A stretch of DNA of 64,000 nucleotides, taken from NCBI GenBank assembly GCA_035999365.1, contig DASYGT010000050.1, positions 1-64,000 of the forward strand, read 5' to 3'. The translations under genes were made by a program, and so were the position numbers. Shown here piece after piece: positions 16,124 to 24,432 of this stretch (its first letter is position 1; each line of letters begins with the position of its first letter). The notes under the pieces were generated by a model. The model did not search any database, was not told the DNA's origin, and saw only the letters and a program-made list of their open reading frames with translations. Source of the stretch: DASYGT01 sp035999365. GTDB lineage: Bacteria > Actinomycetota > Actinomycetes > Mycobacteriales > Jatrophihabitantaceae.

Positions 16124-16759
16124 TCATCCGTAGGTGTCGCGAGGGCCGCGCGCCCCACGGATCGAGAAGCCGCCATGCTTCCAGCTCGGCCCGACAGGAC
16201 CGGTGAATTGAACCTTGGTCACCACCTCGGGGCCCAATTCGGCGACCAGCCGCGCCAGCACGCTCGAGGACAGCAGCCGTAGCTGCGTCGCCCACGCCGT
16301 CGATTCGGCCTCGACGCGCAGTTCACCTTGGGTCAGCGTGGTCGGGCGGCAATGCGAGGCGATGTCGGCACCGACGAGTCCGGCCCAGTCGGCGAAGACC
16401 CTTCCCGCCGCCAGCGGTTGCTGCCAGCCGCGTTCGGCGACGTAGCCACTGAGGACGTCTCCCACGAGTTTCGGGTCCGCCTCGTCCGGCTTCGGCCCGC
16501 TGTAGCCCCCTCGATTGCGACTTCCGGGTTCCGGCTCGACTCGCGGACGCCCGCGGCCTGCGCCTCGTGGGCGGGGCCGATTTCTCGCCACATCCTGGGC
16601 CCCGGCCAGGGCGTCGCGAACCATGTCCTGGGGTTCCTCGCCCGGGCAATCCGTATGTTCCGGCATCTCTCTGTCCACAGCTGACGCGGTTTGTCCACCG
16701 TGCATTGTGGACAATGGGGTGACGGAGGTCTCGTCCTCTCCGGGTCGCTTATCGGACAC
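16124..16759 (-). CDS. dciA: DciA-like replicative helicase loader (DUF721)
   Basis: 211 residues from a GTG at 16759 that overlaps the recF 3' end by 11 bp. The N-terminal half (1-95) is Pro/Arg/Gly-rich and disordered. The C-terminal DUF721 domain contains WAGLVGADIASHCRPTTLTQGELRVEAESTAWATQLRLL, split here by description: a WxxxVG segment, then the L-V-x-x-x-S-x-x-W-A-x-x-L pattern typical of DciA. DciA replaces DnaC in most bacteria, loading or activating DnaB at the origin. The dnaA-dnaN-recF-dciA-gyrB order matches Rv0004. Its 5' coding region contains three DnaA-box-like nonamers. Confidence 0.88.
   Translation of the reverse strand: MSDKRPGEDETSVTPLSTMHGGQTASAVDREMPEHTDCPGEEPQDMVRDALAGAQDVARNRPRPRGAGRGRPRVEPEPGSRNRGGYSGPKPDEADPKLVGDVLSGYVAERGWQQPLAAGRVFADWAGLVGADIASHCRPTTLTQGELRVEAESTAWATQLRLLSSSVLARLVAELGPEVVTKVQFTGPVGPSWKHGGFSIRGARGPRDTYG
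16671..16714. promoter_or_regulatory. cluster of three DnaA-box-like nonamers inside dciA
   Basis: CTGTCCACA (16671-16679) and TTGTCCACC (16691-16699) each match TTGTCCACA at eight of nine positions, and TGTGGACAA (16706-16714) is the exact reverse complement. All lie within 45 bp, 45-90 bases inside the dciA coding sequence. Presence is direct; binding is inferred. Confidence 0.55.
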
Positions 16760-17909
16760 GGCGCACCTCGCCCTCCCCGACATCGAAACGCGCCCCCTGC
16801 AACTGTTCGGGCACGTCCGAGGCGACAGCCGCAGTGATCAGCACCTGCTCGGCTGACGCCGCGGTGGCCGCCAGCTGCTCCCGGCGCTCGGCGTCGAGTT
16901 CGGCAAACACGTCGTCGAGCACGAGGACGGGGTCGGCTCCGGGTGGGCCCTCGGAGCGCAGCAGGTCGTAGCTGCCGAGGCGAAGCGCCAGCGCTGCTGA
17001 CCAGCCCTCACCGTGGCTGGCATATCCCCGCAGCGGTAGTTCGCCCAGGCCGAGGTCGAGATCATCGCGATGGGGTCCGACCAGATTCACGCCGCGTTCG
17101 AGTTCGGCGTTCCGGTTCCTGGCGAGTTCAGCGAGCAATGCGGCCTCGAGCACGGATACCTCGGGCAGGCGCTCGGCGTCCTGGTCGGCGAGCTCGGGAA
17201 GTACCTGCGCGATGGCCGTTACGTAGCGCACGGACAGCGGAGCACTCGCCGGCGCGACCTGATGGTAGGCCGCTCTCGCATGTGGCCGCAGCATTCGCAC
17301 TGCCTCCAGGCGGGCAGCGAGAAGCTGGGCGCCGTAGGTCGCGAGATGGCCATCCCACACGTCCAGCGTGCGCATGTCCCCGCCACCCGCCCGCCGAGCC
17401 GCTCCGGCTGACTTCAGCAACGCCGAACGTTGCTTGAGCACGCGGTCGTAATCCGCGCGCACCGAGGCGATACGGGGCGAGCGGGCGACCGCCAACTCGT
17501 CGAGGAATCGGCGGCGCTCGCTGGGTTCGCCGCGCACGATGGCGAGGTCCTCGGGCGCGAACAGCACGCAGCGCACAGCGCCGAGCACGTCGCGCGGCCG
17601 CGGGACCGCCGTGCCGTTGAGCTTGGCACGGTTCGCCCGCCCGGCGCTGATCTCGACCTCGACACGCAGCTCGCGCCGGTCGGCAACGACCGCCGCCTGC
17701 ACGACGGCCGACTCGGCGCCGCTGCGGATCAGCGGGGCGTCGCTGGGCACGCGGTGACTGCCGAGCGTCGCGAGATACCCGAGCGCCTCGACGAGATTCG
17801 TCTTGCCCTGCCCGTTCGGTCCGACGAGAACCGCCGGCCCAGGATCGAATTCGACGTCGGCGCTCTTCCAGCTTCGGAAGTCGGTCACGGCCAGGTGCCG
17901 GACGTACAT
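16749..17909 (-). CDS. recF: DNA replication and repair protein RecF
   Basis: 386 residues. An SMC-like ABC ATPase that helps load RecA at gaps. It begins with the family motif VRHLAVTDFRSW; Walker A is GPNGQGKTN (30-38), followed by LVEALGYLATLGSHR; signature and Walker B regions are NLVGPHRDDL and VLVLDDVFAELD. Length is normal. It follows dnaN by 12 bp and overlaps dciA by 11 bp, so dnaN-recF-dciA form one unit. Confidence 0.97.
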   Translation of the reverse strand: MYVRHLAVTDFRSWKSADVEFDPGPAVLVGPNGQGKTNLVEALGYLATLGSHRVPSDAPLIRSGAESAVVQAAVVADRRELRVEVEISAGRANRAKLNGTAVPRPRDVLGAVRCVLFAPEDLAIVRGEPSERRRFLDELAVARSPRIASVRADYDRVLKQRSALLKSAGAARRAGGGDMRTLDVWDGHLATYGAQLLAARLEAVRMLRPHARAAYHQVAPASAPLSVRYVTAIAQVLPELADQDAERLPEVSVLEAALLAELARNRNAELERGVNLVGPHRDDLDLGLGELPLRGYASHGEGWSAALALRLGSYDLLRSEGPPGADPVLVLDDVFAELDAERREQLAATAASAEQVLITAAVASDVPEQLQGARFDVGEGEVRRVR

Positions 17910-17921
17910 CGTGACTACGGC

Positions 17922-19052
17922 TCAGCCGGGCAAGCGGACGGGCATGATCAGGTAGGTGTAGTCGCTCTCGTCGGCAGGGCGCAGCACCACCGGCTTGTTC
18001 GAGGACGTGAACAGCAGCCGAGCCGTCGACGAGGGCAGCGCACCGAGGCCGTCCAGCAGGAACTGTGGATTGAAGGCCGTCATGATCGCGTCGCCGTCGA
18101 AGGTGACCTCGAGCTGCTCCTCGGCCCGCCCCTCGTCCTCACCGCCGGCGCTGAGACCAAGGTTGCCGTCGGCAAATTCCAGCCGCACGGGTGCGTTGCG
18201 TTCCGCGACGAGGGCCACTCGCTTGACCGCTTCGACGAGCGGTCCGACTGTGACCTCGGCGGTCGATGCCCACTCCGATGGCAGCAGCGACCGGTAGGCC
18301 GGGAAGGTTGCGTCGAGCAGGCGCGTCGTTGCACGGCTGGCGCGACCGTCGGTGGTGCCCGCGAAACCGATGATCCCCTCGCCCGTGCCACCGGTCGCCG
18401 ACAGGGCGATCGTGAGGGTCTTGCTCCCCGCCAGGCTCTTCGCGGCGTCGGCCAACGTTCGGGCAGGGACGAGGACGGCAGCCGACGCGGCACCGGGCAC
18501 GCCCGGAGTCCACGGCAGTTCGCGCACGGCCAAGCGGTACCGGTCGGTTGCGGCCAGGGTCAACCGGTCGCCCTCGATCTCGAGCCGCACACCGGTGAGC
18601 ATCGGCAGGGTGTCGTCGCGCCCGGCGGCCACGGCGACCTGCGCCACGGCCACGGCGAATTCGGCGCTGTCGACCGTGCCGGCTGTGGTCGGCATGCTCG
18701 GCAACTTCGGGTAGTCCTCGACGGGCATCGTCGGCAAGGTGAACCGCGCCGAGCCGCACGAGATCGTCAGCCGCGATCCGTCGACCGTGACATCGACCGG
18801 ATGCGGCGGGAGCGCGCGGCTGATCTCGGCGAGAAGCCGGCCGGAGACGAGTGCCTGTCCGCTGGCACCGGCAGTCACCTCGAGGTCAACCTCGGTCGAT
18901 GCCTCGAGGTCGAAGCCCGACACCGAGAGTTGGTCACCGTCCACGGAGAGAAGCAGGCCGGCGAGCACCGGGATGGTCGGGCGCGCCGACAGGCTCCGGG
19001 CCGCCCACGCCACGGCATCGGCGAGCGCGTCCCGCTCGACCCGGAACTTCAT
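17922..19052 (-). CDS. dnaN: DNA polymerase III sliding clamp (beta)
   Basis: 376 residues, ATG with GGAGG five bases upstream. Three tandem clamp domains: N-terminal FRVERDALADAVAWAARSLSARPT is split between domain 1 strand and helix, PVLAGLLLSV follows, and the C-terminus YTYLIMPVRLPG is the conserved beta-clamp end that binds polymerase and other partners. It encircles DNA as a dimer to give the replicase processivity. It is separated from dnaA by 300 bp containing the likely origin. Confidence 0.98.
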   Translation of the reverse strand: MKFRVERDALADAVAWAARSLSARPTIPVLAGLLLSVDGDQLSVSGFDLEASTEVDLEVTAGASGQALVSGRLLAEISRALPPHPVDVTVDGSRLTISCGSARFTLPTMPVEDYPKLPSMPTTAGTVDSAEFAVAVAQVAVAAGRDDTLPMLTGVRLEIEGDRLTLAATDRYRLAVRELPWTPGVPGAASAAVLVPARTLADAAKSLAGSKTLTIALSATGGTGEGIIGFAGTTDGRASRATTRLLDATFPAYRSLLPSEWASTAEVTVGPLVEAVKRVALVAERNAPVRLEFADGNLGLSAGGEDEGRAEEQLEVTFDGDAIMTAFNPQFLLDGLGALPSSTARLLFTSSNKPVVLRPADESDYTYLIMPVRLPG

Positions 19053-19352
19053 CGTGCCTCCATGGTGATCGTCATCGATTTCGTCATCGTGATCGTCGGG
19101 CTGTCCCCAGGTTGGGGCTTGCTCTTGCTCTGGGGGTTAGCTCTGTCTGAATAACACTTGTCGTCTAGCGTCTTCGCGTCTGTGGAAGGTGGGGACAACT
19201 GCACAGACGCTAGCGTTTGCCGATGCCGGGGTTGTGGACCGGGAGCCTCGGATCATGCCCGACCACACCGACAGCCCGTGGACAAGCAGCGTGTTGTCCC
19301 AGAACTTCCACAAGACGAGCCGCGTTACCCACAGGTCGGTCCACCAACGAGC
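19053..19352. other. probable oriC, dnaA-dnaN intergenic region
   Basis: This 300-bp gap sits between dnaN and the dnaA stop, the usual actinobacterial oriC position. Degenerate DnaA boxes are visible: TGGGGACAA (19190-19198), TGTGGACCG (19233-19241), CGTGGACAA (19277-19285) and TTACCCACA (19325-19333), seven or eight of nine matches each. A potential hairpin pairs CTAGCGTCT (19165-19173) with AGACGCTAG (19205-19213); a competing inner stem is CGTCTGTG/CACAGACG. A GATCGTCATCG-like motif repeats at 19065-19100. It must also contain the dnaN promoter. No clear AT-rich unwinding element was recognised. Confidence 0.65.
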
Positions 19353-20846
19353 TCACGTGCGGGCACGAACTTTGATGCGACTGGTGAGCTCGGCGATCTG
19401 GTTGTAGACGGTCAGCTTCTCGGCCATCTGCGTGCGGATCTTGCGGTCAGCATGCATGACAGTGGTGTGGTCGCGGTTGCCGAACTTCTCACCGATCTTC
19501 GGCAGCGAGAGGTCGGTGAGTTCGCGGCACAGGTACATCGCCATTTGCCGGGCGCTGACGAGCACGCGGCTTCTGGAGCTTCCGGTCAGGTCGTCGATCG
19601 AGATCGCGAAGTACTCGGCGGTGACGGCCATGATGGTCGCCGCGTTGATCTCGGGACGGTCGGACTCGCCGATGAGGTCCTTGAGCACGGTCTCGGTCAA
19701 CGTCATGTCCACCGCTTGACGATTGAGGCTGGCGAAGGCCGTGACGCGGATGAGGGCACCTTCGAGCTCGCGTATATTGCTCTGGATCTTCGAGGCGATG
19801 AACTCCAGGACCTCAGGCGGCGGGTTCATGCCTTCCTGCGCGGCCTTCTTACGGAGGATGGCGATGCGCGTCTCGAGGTCCGGAGCCTGCACGTCGCTGA
19901 TCAAGCCCCACTCGAAGCGGGTGCGCAGCCGGTCTTCCAGGGACGAGAGTTGGCGCGGGGCCTTGTCCGAGCTGATGACGATCTGCTTGTTCGCGTTGTG
20001 GAGCGTGTTGAACGTGTGGAAGAACTCCTCCTGCGTGCGCTCGGCCCGCTCGAGGAACTGGATGTCGTCGATCAGCAACAGGTCGACGGAGCGGTAGCGA
20101 GCCTGGAACGCCTGCATCTTGTCGTCGCGCACCGAGTTGATGAAGTCGTTCGTGAACTCCTCGCTGGACACGTAGCGGGTGCGCAGACCCGGCAACAGGC
20201 GTTGCGCGTAGTGACCGATCGCGTGCAACAGGTGCGTCTTGCCCAGCCCTGAATCCCCGTAGACGAAGAGCGGGTTGTAGGCCTTCGCGGGTGCCTCGGC
20301 CACGGCGACCGCTGCGGCATGGGTGAACCGGTTGCTGGAACCGATGACGAAGGTGTCGAACGTGTATTTCGGGTTCAGCCGGGCGTCGCGGTCGTGGGAG
20401 ACGGGCACGCTGCGGCCGGGGGTGTAAAAGCCGGGCTCGGCCGGCGCGGCGGTCTGCGCGCTGGGCCAGCGGTCGTCGTCGGTGACGGCGTAGGGGTCGT
20501 CGTCGTCACCCGAGTCTGCATTCTCGGCCTGCTCGTCCGGGTGCTGAACCGTCACCGCGACCCGGATGTCGCGGCCGAGTTCGTCGCTGAGGACAGCCGC
20601 GATCAGCGGGCGGAGCCGCGTTTCGAGGTATTCCTTGGCGAAGTCGTTGGGGGCCGCGAGCAGCGCGGTGTCCTCGACGAGACCGAGCGGCCTGGTGAGG
20701 TTGATCCACGCCTTCTGCTGCGGACGGATGGTGTTGTCGTCGAAGCGGGTCTTGGCCCGGTTCCAGACATCGACGAGTTCGCTTCGTTCGTCCACCGGAC
20801 GGGTCAACTCCAGTTGTTTTCGTTGCTCTGACACCTTCGGCGCCAT
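19353..20846 (-). CDS. dnaA: chromosomal replication initiator DnaA
   Basis: 497 residues from the ATG at 20846. Domain I (about 22-95, VWNRAKTRFDDNTIRPQQKAW in outline), an acidic linker (105-135), the AAA+ domain with Walker A GDSGLGKTH (197-205) and Walker B LLLIDDIQFL, and domain IV with the DnaA-box-reading GNRDHTTVMHADRKI helix. It binds boxes at oriC, unwinds and loads helicase. A much longer upstream frame exists but runs across the divergent rpmH/rnpA genes and is rejected. The start lacks a strong ribosome site; a GTG or TTG 13-18 codons upstream is possible. Confidence 0.97.
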   Translation of the reverse strand: MAPKVSEQRKQLELTRPVDERSELVDVWNRAKTRFDDNTIRPQQKAWINLTRPLGLVEDTALLAAPNDFAKEYLETRLRPLIAAVLSDELGRDIRVAVTVQHPDEQAENADSGDDDDPYAVTDDDRWPSAQTAAPAEPGFYTPGRSVPVSHDRDARLNPKYTFDTFVIGSSNRFTHAAAVAVAEAPAKAYNPLFVYGDSGLGKTHLLHAIGHYAQRLLPGLRTRYVSSEEFTNDFINSVRDDKMQAFQARYRSVDLLLIDDIQFLERAERTQEEFFHTFNTLHNANKQIVISSDKAPRQLSSLEDRLRTRFEWGLISDVQAPDLETRIAILRKKAAQEGMNPPPEVLEFIASKIQSNIRELEGALIRVTAFASLNRQAVDMTLTETVLKDLIGESDRPEINAATIMAVTAEYFAISIDDLTGSSRSRVLVSARQMAMYLCRELTDLSLPKIGEKFGNRDHTTVMHADRKIRTQMAEKLTVYNQIAELTSRIKVRART

Positions 20847-20880
20847 GCCCTGCCGACCACCACTGTGCTCTGTCGTCGCC

Positions 20881-20901
20881 AAATCCACAGAGTTGTCCAC
20901 A
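20881..20901. promoter_or_regulatory. DnaA boxes upstream of dnaA
   Basis: A perfect TTGTCCACA lies at 20893-20901, preceded by a weaker AAATCCACA at 20881-20889 (seven of nine against TTATCCACA), 12 bp apart. They are 35-55 bp upstream of the dnaA ATG, in the mRNA leader, suited to autoregulation or origin function. Confidence 0.65.
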
Positions 20902-20982
20902 GACTGTGAATCCAGACCCCACGAGTGTCGGAAAGGACTCTCCGACCAGATGACCACTCGATGGTGGGTGACTCGGTGGGCG

Positions 20983-21011
20983 AACCTAACAGCGCCTGTG
21001 GACGACGACAA
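20983..21011 (-). promoter_or_regulatory. putative dnaA promoter with DnaA box in spacer
   Basis: On the minus strand, -35 TTGTCG (21006-21011) and -10 TAGGTT (20983-20988) are separated by 17 bp. The 21-bp-distal part of the spacer is the DnaA-box-like TCGTCCACA (plus strand TGTGGACGA, 20997-21005; eight of nine), directly against the -35. Bound DnaA would block RNA polymerase. The promoter assignment is by sequence only. Confidence 0.5.
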
Positions 21012-21081
21012 TAGGCTGCGGCGTGTCGCTGTCGAAGCGTGCTTTCGCTGCCGTATTTTCAGGGATTGGGCTGTCGCCGGT

Positions 21082-21111
21082 TTGACCTGCGACGGATGCG
21101 ATCCGTACCGT
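21082..21111 (+). promoter_or_regulatory. putative rpmH promoter
   Basis: TTGACC (21082-21087) and TACCGT (21106-21111) with an 18-bp spacer, about 135 bp before rpmH. This resembles a housekeeping actinobacterial promoter, divergent from the dnaA promoter 70 bp away. A leader of about 125 bases would precede rpmH; nothing structured was recognised in it. Confidence 0.45.
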
Positions 21112-21245
21112 AGCTTGGTCCGTGAATTCGGCGCAGCCCGCCGGAAGGAATCGGCACCGATCGACCACGTCACGCTCGAATTGCAGACCGCACACACGCG
21201 GTCATTCCGCGTGAGTGACTGACCTTCGAATGATGGAGTCCGACC

Positions 21246-21383
21246 GTGAGCAAGCGCACCTTCCAGCCGAACAATCGCCGTCGGGCGAAGACGCACGGCT
21301 TCCGGCTTCGGATGCGTACCCGGGCCGGTCGCGCCATTGTCTCGGCTCGCCGGCGCAAGGGCCGCCGCGAGCTGTCCGCCTGA
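21246..21383 (+). CDS. rpmH: 50S ribosomal protein L34
   Basis: 45 residues from a GTG at 21246 (VSKRTFQPNNRRRAKTHGF), ending RRRKGRRELSA. The Arg/Lys-rich sequence and the invariant KRTFQPN start are unmistakable for L34. It is the first gene of the rpmH-rnpA-yidD-yidC-khpB-rsmG-parA-parB block reading away from dnaA. Confidence 0.97.
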   Translation: MSKRTFQPNNRRRAKTHGFRLRMRTRAGRAIVSARRRKGRRELSA

Positions 21384-21411
21384 CCCGGCCGACCCGCCGC
21401 GTCCTGCCCCC

Positions 21412-21753
21412 GTGCTCCCGTCCGCGAACCGGCTACGGCGCTCGGCGGACTTCGCCGCCGTCCTGCGGGGTGGTGCGCGAGCACGCCGTGGGCACCTGGT
21501 CGTGCATCTGGCTCGCGATTTCGACGACGGCGCCCCCGTCGTCGGGTTCGTGGTCGGCAAAGGCGTCGGTGGCAGCGTCGTGCGGCACCGGGTGAGCCGC
21601 CGGTTGCGCCACGAGATGGCCCGGCGTGTCGATCTGCTGCCGCTGGGCAGCGGGACCGTCGTTCGGGCGCTTCCCGGGGCCGCCGAGGACGACTCGGCGC
21701 GATTCGGCAGCGATTTGGACGTGGCTCTCGAACGCCTCGTGGGCACCCGATGA
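21412..21753 (+). CDS. rnpA: ribonuclease P protein component
   Basis: 113 residues from a GTG at 21412 (VLPSANRLRRSADFAAVLRGG). It binds the P RNA and helps process tRNA 5' ends. The RNR-type signature is present as VGKGVGGSVVRHRVSRRLRH, normally KxVGxAVxRNRxKRxLR; here His replaces the Asn of RNR. The upstream 25 codons of the same frame overlap rpmH and are not used. The last four bases overlap yidD (ATGA). Confidence 0.93.
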   Translation: MLPSANRLRRSADFAAVLRGGARARRGHLVVHLARDFDDGAPVVGFVVGKGVGGSVVRHRVSRRLRHEMARRVDLLPLGSGTVVRALPGAAEDDSARFGSDLDVALERLVGTR

Positions 21754-22070
21754 CTCAGCGCGGTCGGCTGAGCGCGTGGCTCGTCGGTGCCATCTCCTTC
21801 TACCAGCGGGCGATCAGCCCAGCCTTCCCGCCGAGGTGCCGTTACTCCCCTACGTGCAGCGCCTACGCTGCTGAGGCGATCTCGCGCTTCGGTGCCGCCC
21901 GCGGCAGCTGGCTCGCAGTGCGGCGGTTGCTGCGCTGCCATCCGTTCCACGCCGGCGGGCACGACCCCGTGCCCGATCGCGTTGTCCCCCACGACGGCGC
22001 GTGCGCCGAAGGTCGTTCGACGGTGCAGACGGCCGGCTCGTGCCCACCCGTAGCGCAGTCGGCGGCCTAG
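21750..22070 (+). CDS. yidD: membrane protein insertion efficiency factor YidD
   Basis: 106 residues. The family core ISFYQRAISPAFPPRCRYSPTCSAYAAEAI contains the conserved CRxxPTCSxYA signature with both cysteines, followed by LRCHPFHAGGHDPV. It assists YidC-dependent membrane insertion. The start overlaps rnpA (ATGA). The C-terminal 30 residues beyond the HPFH motif are low-complexity and longer than in compact homologues. Confidence 0.93.
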   Translation: MTQRGRLSAWLVGAISFYQRAISPAFPPRCRYSPTCSAYAAEAISRFGAARGSWLAVRRLLRCHPFHAGGHDPVPDRVVPHDGACAEGRSTVQTAGSCPPVAQSAA

Positions 22071-22080
22071 GAGTAGTCAA

Positions 22081-23124
22081 ATGTTCAACTTCCTGTATTC
22101 CGCTGTCTCCTGGGTGCTGCTGCGGTGGCACTCCTTCTTCAGCCTGTTTCTGGACAAGAACAGCGGTCTGAACTGGTCGTTGTCGATCGTCTTCCTCGTC
22201 GTCACGGCGCGTCTTCTGCTTTTCCGCTTGTTCATCAAGCAGATCAAGTACCAGCGCCATATGCAGGAGATGCAGCCGAAGATCCAGGCGCTGCGCAAGA
22301 AGCACAAGGACGACAAGGCCGAGATGCAGCGGCAGATGATGAAGCTGCAGCAGGAGGAGGGGTTCAACCCGCTCGCCGGTTGCTTGCCGATCTTCATCCA
22401 GATCCCGATCTTCATCGGGCTCTTCCACGTCCTGCGCCACCTGTCGAACTCGGTGGTTATTGCGAACAAGGCCCTCGAACACGCCCCCCTCACGCCGAAG
22501 CAGGTGCACAACCTGCACCTGTACACCTTCACGCAGAGCGAGACGATCAGTGCGGCGAAGGCCAATCTGTTCGGGGCGCCGCTGGCCGGCCGGCTAACCG
22601 ACACGTCGAATCAGATCCACCTGCTCGGCGGCAATACGGGCACCACCCGCATCGTGATCGTCCTCCTGGTGATCGTCAGCGCTGCCGCGACCCTGTTCAC
22701 GCAGCTGCTCGTGCGGCGCGGTACGACAACCGTCGCCGAGGGCACTGCAGCGACCGTGCAGCGGCTGATGCTCGTCTTCATCCCGATCAGCACCCTGGGC
22801 TCCGGCCTGTTCTTCCCCCTCGGCGTTCTCCTCTACTGGTTCACCAGCAACACCTGGACGATGGCCCAGCAGCTGTACGTGAACCGCTTCCACCCGCACA
22901 CGCCCAAGGAGGCACCGGTCGTCGGCGAGTTGGGCAAGACGCTCGCACCTAAGCCCGGCCAGCGACCGAACCGTGCGCCTGTGGCCTTGACCAAGTCCGA
23001 CGCCGATGACGAGCAGCCACCGGCACCGACCCGCAGCACCCCTCCGCGCCCCGGCCAGCGGCCAAACCGGTCTGGCAACCGCCCACCGGCCAAGCGGCCG
23101 AGCCAGGCGAAGAAGCGTCGCTGA
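22081..23124 (+). CDS. yidC: membrane protein insertase YidC
   Basis: 347 residues. Oxa1/Alb3/YidC core: an initial helix (MFNFLYSAVSWVLLRW), a second helix with the hydrophilic-groove Arg (TARLLLFRLFIKQIKYQ), a cytoplasmic coiled-coil hairpin (QEMQPKIQALRKKHKDDKAE in part), GCLPIFIQIPIFIGLF, and two C-terminal helices ending YWFTSNTWTMAQQ. A long Pro/Arg/Lys tail (about 280-347) is typical of actinobacterial YidC and may contact the ribosome. It follows yidD by 10 bp. Confidence 0.96.
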   Translation: MFNFLYSAVSWVLLRWHSFFSLFLDKNSGLNWSLSIVFLVVTARLLLFRLFIKQIKYQRHMQEMQPKIQALRKKHKDDKAEMQRQMMKLQQEEGFNPLAGCLPIFIQIPIFIGLFHVLRHLSNSVVIANKALEHAPLTPKQVHNLHLYTFTQSETISAAKANLFGAPLAGRLTDTSNQIHLLGGNTGTTRIVIVLLVIVSAAATLFTQLLVRRGTTTVAEGTAATVQRLMLVFIPISTLGSGLFFPLGVLLYWFTSNTWTMAQQLYVNRFHPHTPKEAPVVGELGKTLAPKPGQRPNRAPVALTKSDADDEQPPAPTRSTPPRPGQRPNRSGNRPPAKRPSQAKKRR

Positions 23125-23182
23125 GACCCATGCCCCGCTCAGCCCGGCGGTCCGCCTCGCTGAGTTTGTTGAAAGGACGATC

Positions 23183-23743
23183 ATGAGCGACACCGATGTC
23201 GTGGCCGACGGTGCCACTGACGAGACCATGCCCACCGAGACGACCGAAGCCGACGATGTCATGGATGACGAAGCGGTGGCGGACGACCTGTTGGTCCGGG
23301 AGGGCGACGTTGCCGCGGACTACCTCGAACGGCTCCTAGACATCGTCGATTACGACGGCGACATCGACCTCGACGTCGAGAACGATCGGGCGATCGTGGC
23401 GATTGTTGGTTCCGACCTCAACGCCCTGGTGGGTCAGCGTGGCGAGACGCTCGACGCGCTGCAGGAGCTCACCCGGCTCGCTGTCCAGCAGAAGACCGGC
23501 GTGCGTAGCCGGTTGATGCTCGATGTGAGCGGGCACCGGCAGGCGCGACGAAACGAACTCACGGCGCTCGCCAACGACACCGCTCACCGCGTCATCGACT
23601 CCGGCGAGTCCGCGCGGTTGTCGCCGATGAATCCCTTCGAGCGCAAGGTTGTCCACGACGCGATCTCGGCCATCGACGGTGTGCGGAGCGAGTCCGAGGG
23701 TGAGGAGCCGGGCCGGCGGGTCGTCGTCCTGCTGGATGAGTGA
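23183..23743 (+). CDS. khpB: KhpB/Jag RNA-binding protein
   Basis: 186 residues, ATG with GAAAGGA upstream. An acidic N-terminus (about 1-45) leads into a KH domain (VGSDLNALVGQRGETLDALQ, the GxxG loop variant) and a C-terminal R3H domain (SARLSPMNPFERKVVHDAI: R3H core). It binds RNA and in other bacteria influences envelope growth. Position between yidC and rsmG is conserved. It overlaps rsmG by GTGA. Confidence 0.93.
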   Translation: MSDTDVVADGATDETMPTETTEADDVMDDEAVADDLLVREGDVAADYLERLLDIVDYDGDIDLDVENDRAIVAIVGSDLNALVGQRGETLDALQELTRLAVQQKTGVRSRLMLDVSGHRQARRNELTALANDTAHRVIDSGESARLSPMNPFERKVVHDAISAIDGVRSESEGEEPGRRVVVLLDE

Positions 23744-24432
23744 TCGCACCCATGAGCGCAGACACGGCGGCCATGACGGCGCCAGTACGCGCTGAGGCTG
23801 CGGCAGTCTTCGGCTCGGCAATGCCGATCGCGGCGCATTTCGCCGAGATTCTCTCGACGATCGGGGTGGCACGCGGTCTGATCGGCCCCCGTGAGGTCGA
23901 GCGGATGTGGCCCCGACACCTGCTCAACTGCGCGGTGGTCACCGACCTTCTTCCGCAGTCCGCGCGCGTCGTCGACGTAGGCAGCGGCGCAGGGTTGCCG
24001 GGCATCGTCCTCGCGATCCGGCGCCCGGATCTTGCGGTTGTGCTGGTGGAGCCGTTGAAGCGGAGAGTGGCCTTTCTCGGAGAAGCGGTTGCGACCCTTG
24101 GCCTGGCAGATCGCGTGTCGATCGTCCACGGGAGGGCTGAGGATCAAGTGGTGCGATCGGAACTCGGCTCCTCGGAGTGGGTGACGGCACGGGCTGTAGC
24201 GCCGCTGGACCGGTTGGTGGGATGGTGCCTACCGTTGCTTCGGCCGGGGGGTTCGCTGCTCGCCATGAAGGGCGCGTCTGCGGCGCAAGAGGTTGCATTG
24301 CACCACTCGGCGCTTATCGACGCCGGCGGTCAGGATCCGGAAATCGTGCGTTGTGGCCAGGGGTTGATCGCCGACCTGACGACTGTTGTGGTGGTTCGAC
24401 GAGGTTCGACTCGTGCGCGGAGAGGACAGTAA
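23740..24432 (+). CDS. rsmG: 16S rRNA (guanine527-N7)-methyltransferase RsmG
   Basis: 230 residues from a GTG at 23740 overlapping the khpB stop (an ATG at 23752 is an alternative). SAM-binding motif I is VVDVGSGAGLPGIVLAI; then ARAVAPLDRLVGW and LLAMKG, typical of RsmG/GidB. It methylates G527 of 16S rRNA; loss gives low-level streptomycin resistance in other bacteria. Its TAA shares a base with the parA ATG (TAATG). Confidence 0.95.
   Translation: MIAPMSADTAAMTAPVRAEAAAVFGSAMPIAAHFAEILSTIGVARGLIGPREVERMWPRHLLNCAVVTDLLPQSARVVDVGSGAGLPGIVLAIRRPDLAVVLVEPLKRRVAFLGEAVATLGLADRVSIVHGRAEDQVVRSELGSSEWVTARAVAPLDRLVGWCLPLLRPGGSLLAMKGASAAQEVALHHSALIDAGGQDPEIVRCGQGLIADLTTVVVVRRGSTRARRGQ

Noticed and set aside
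19063..19154. A 30-codon hydrophobic plus-strand frame (MVIVIDFVIVIVG...)
   Set aside because: It lies in the dnaN promoter/origin region with no ribosome site; the hydrophobicity follows from GATCGTC-like repeats.
19353..21992. Extension of dnaA upstream to 879 codons
   Set aside because: It crosses the dnaA promoter, rpmH and rnpA on the opposite strand, and the extra residues have no DnaA similarity.
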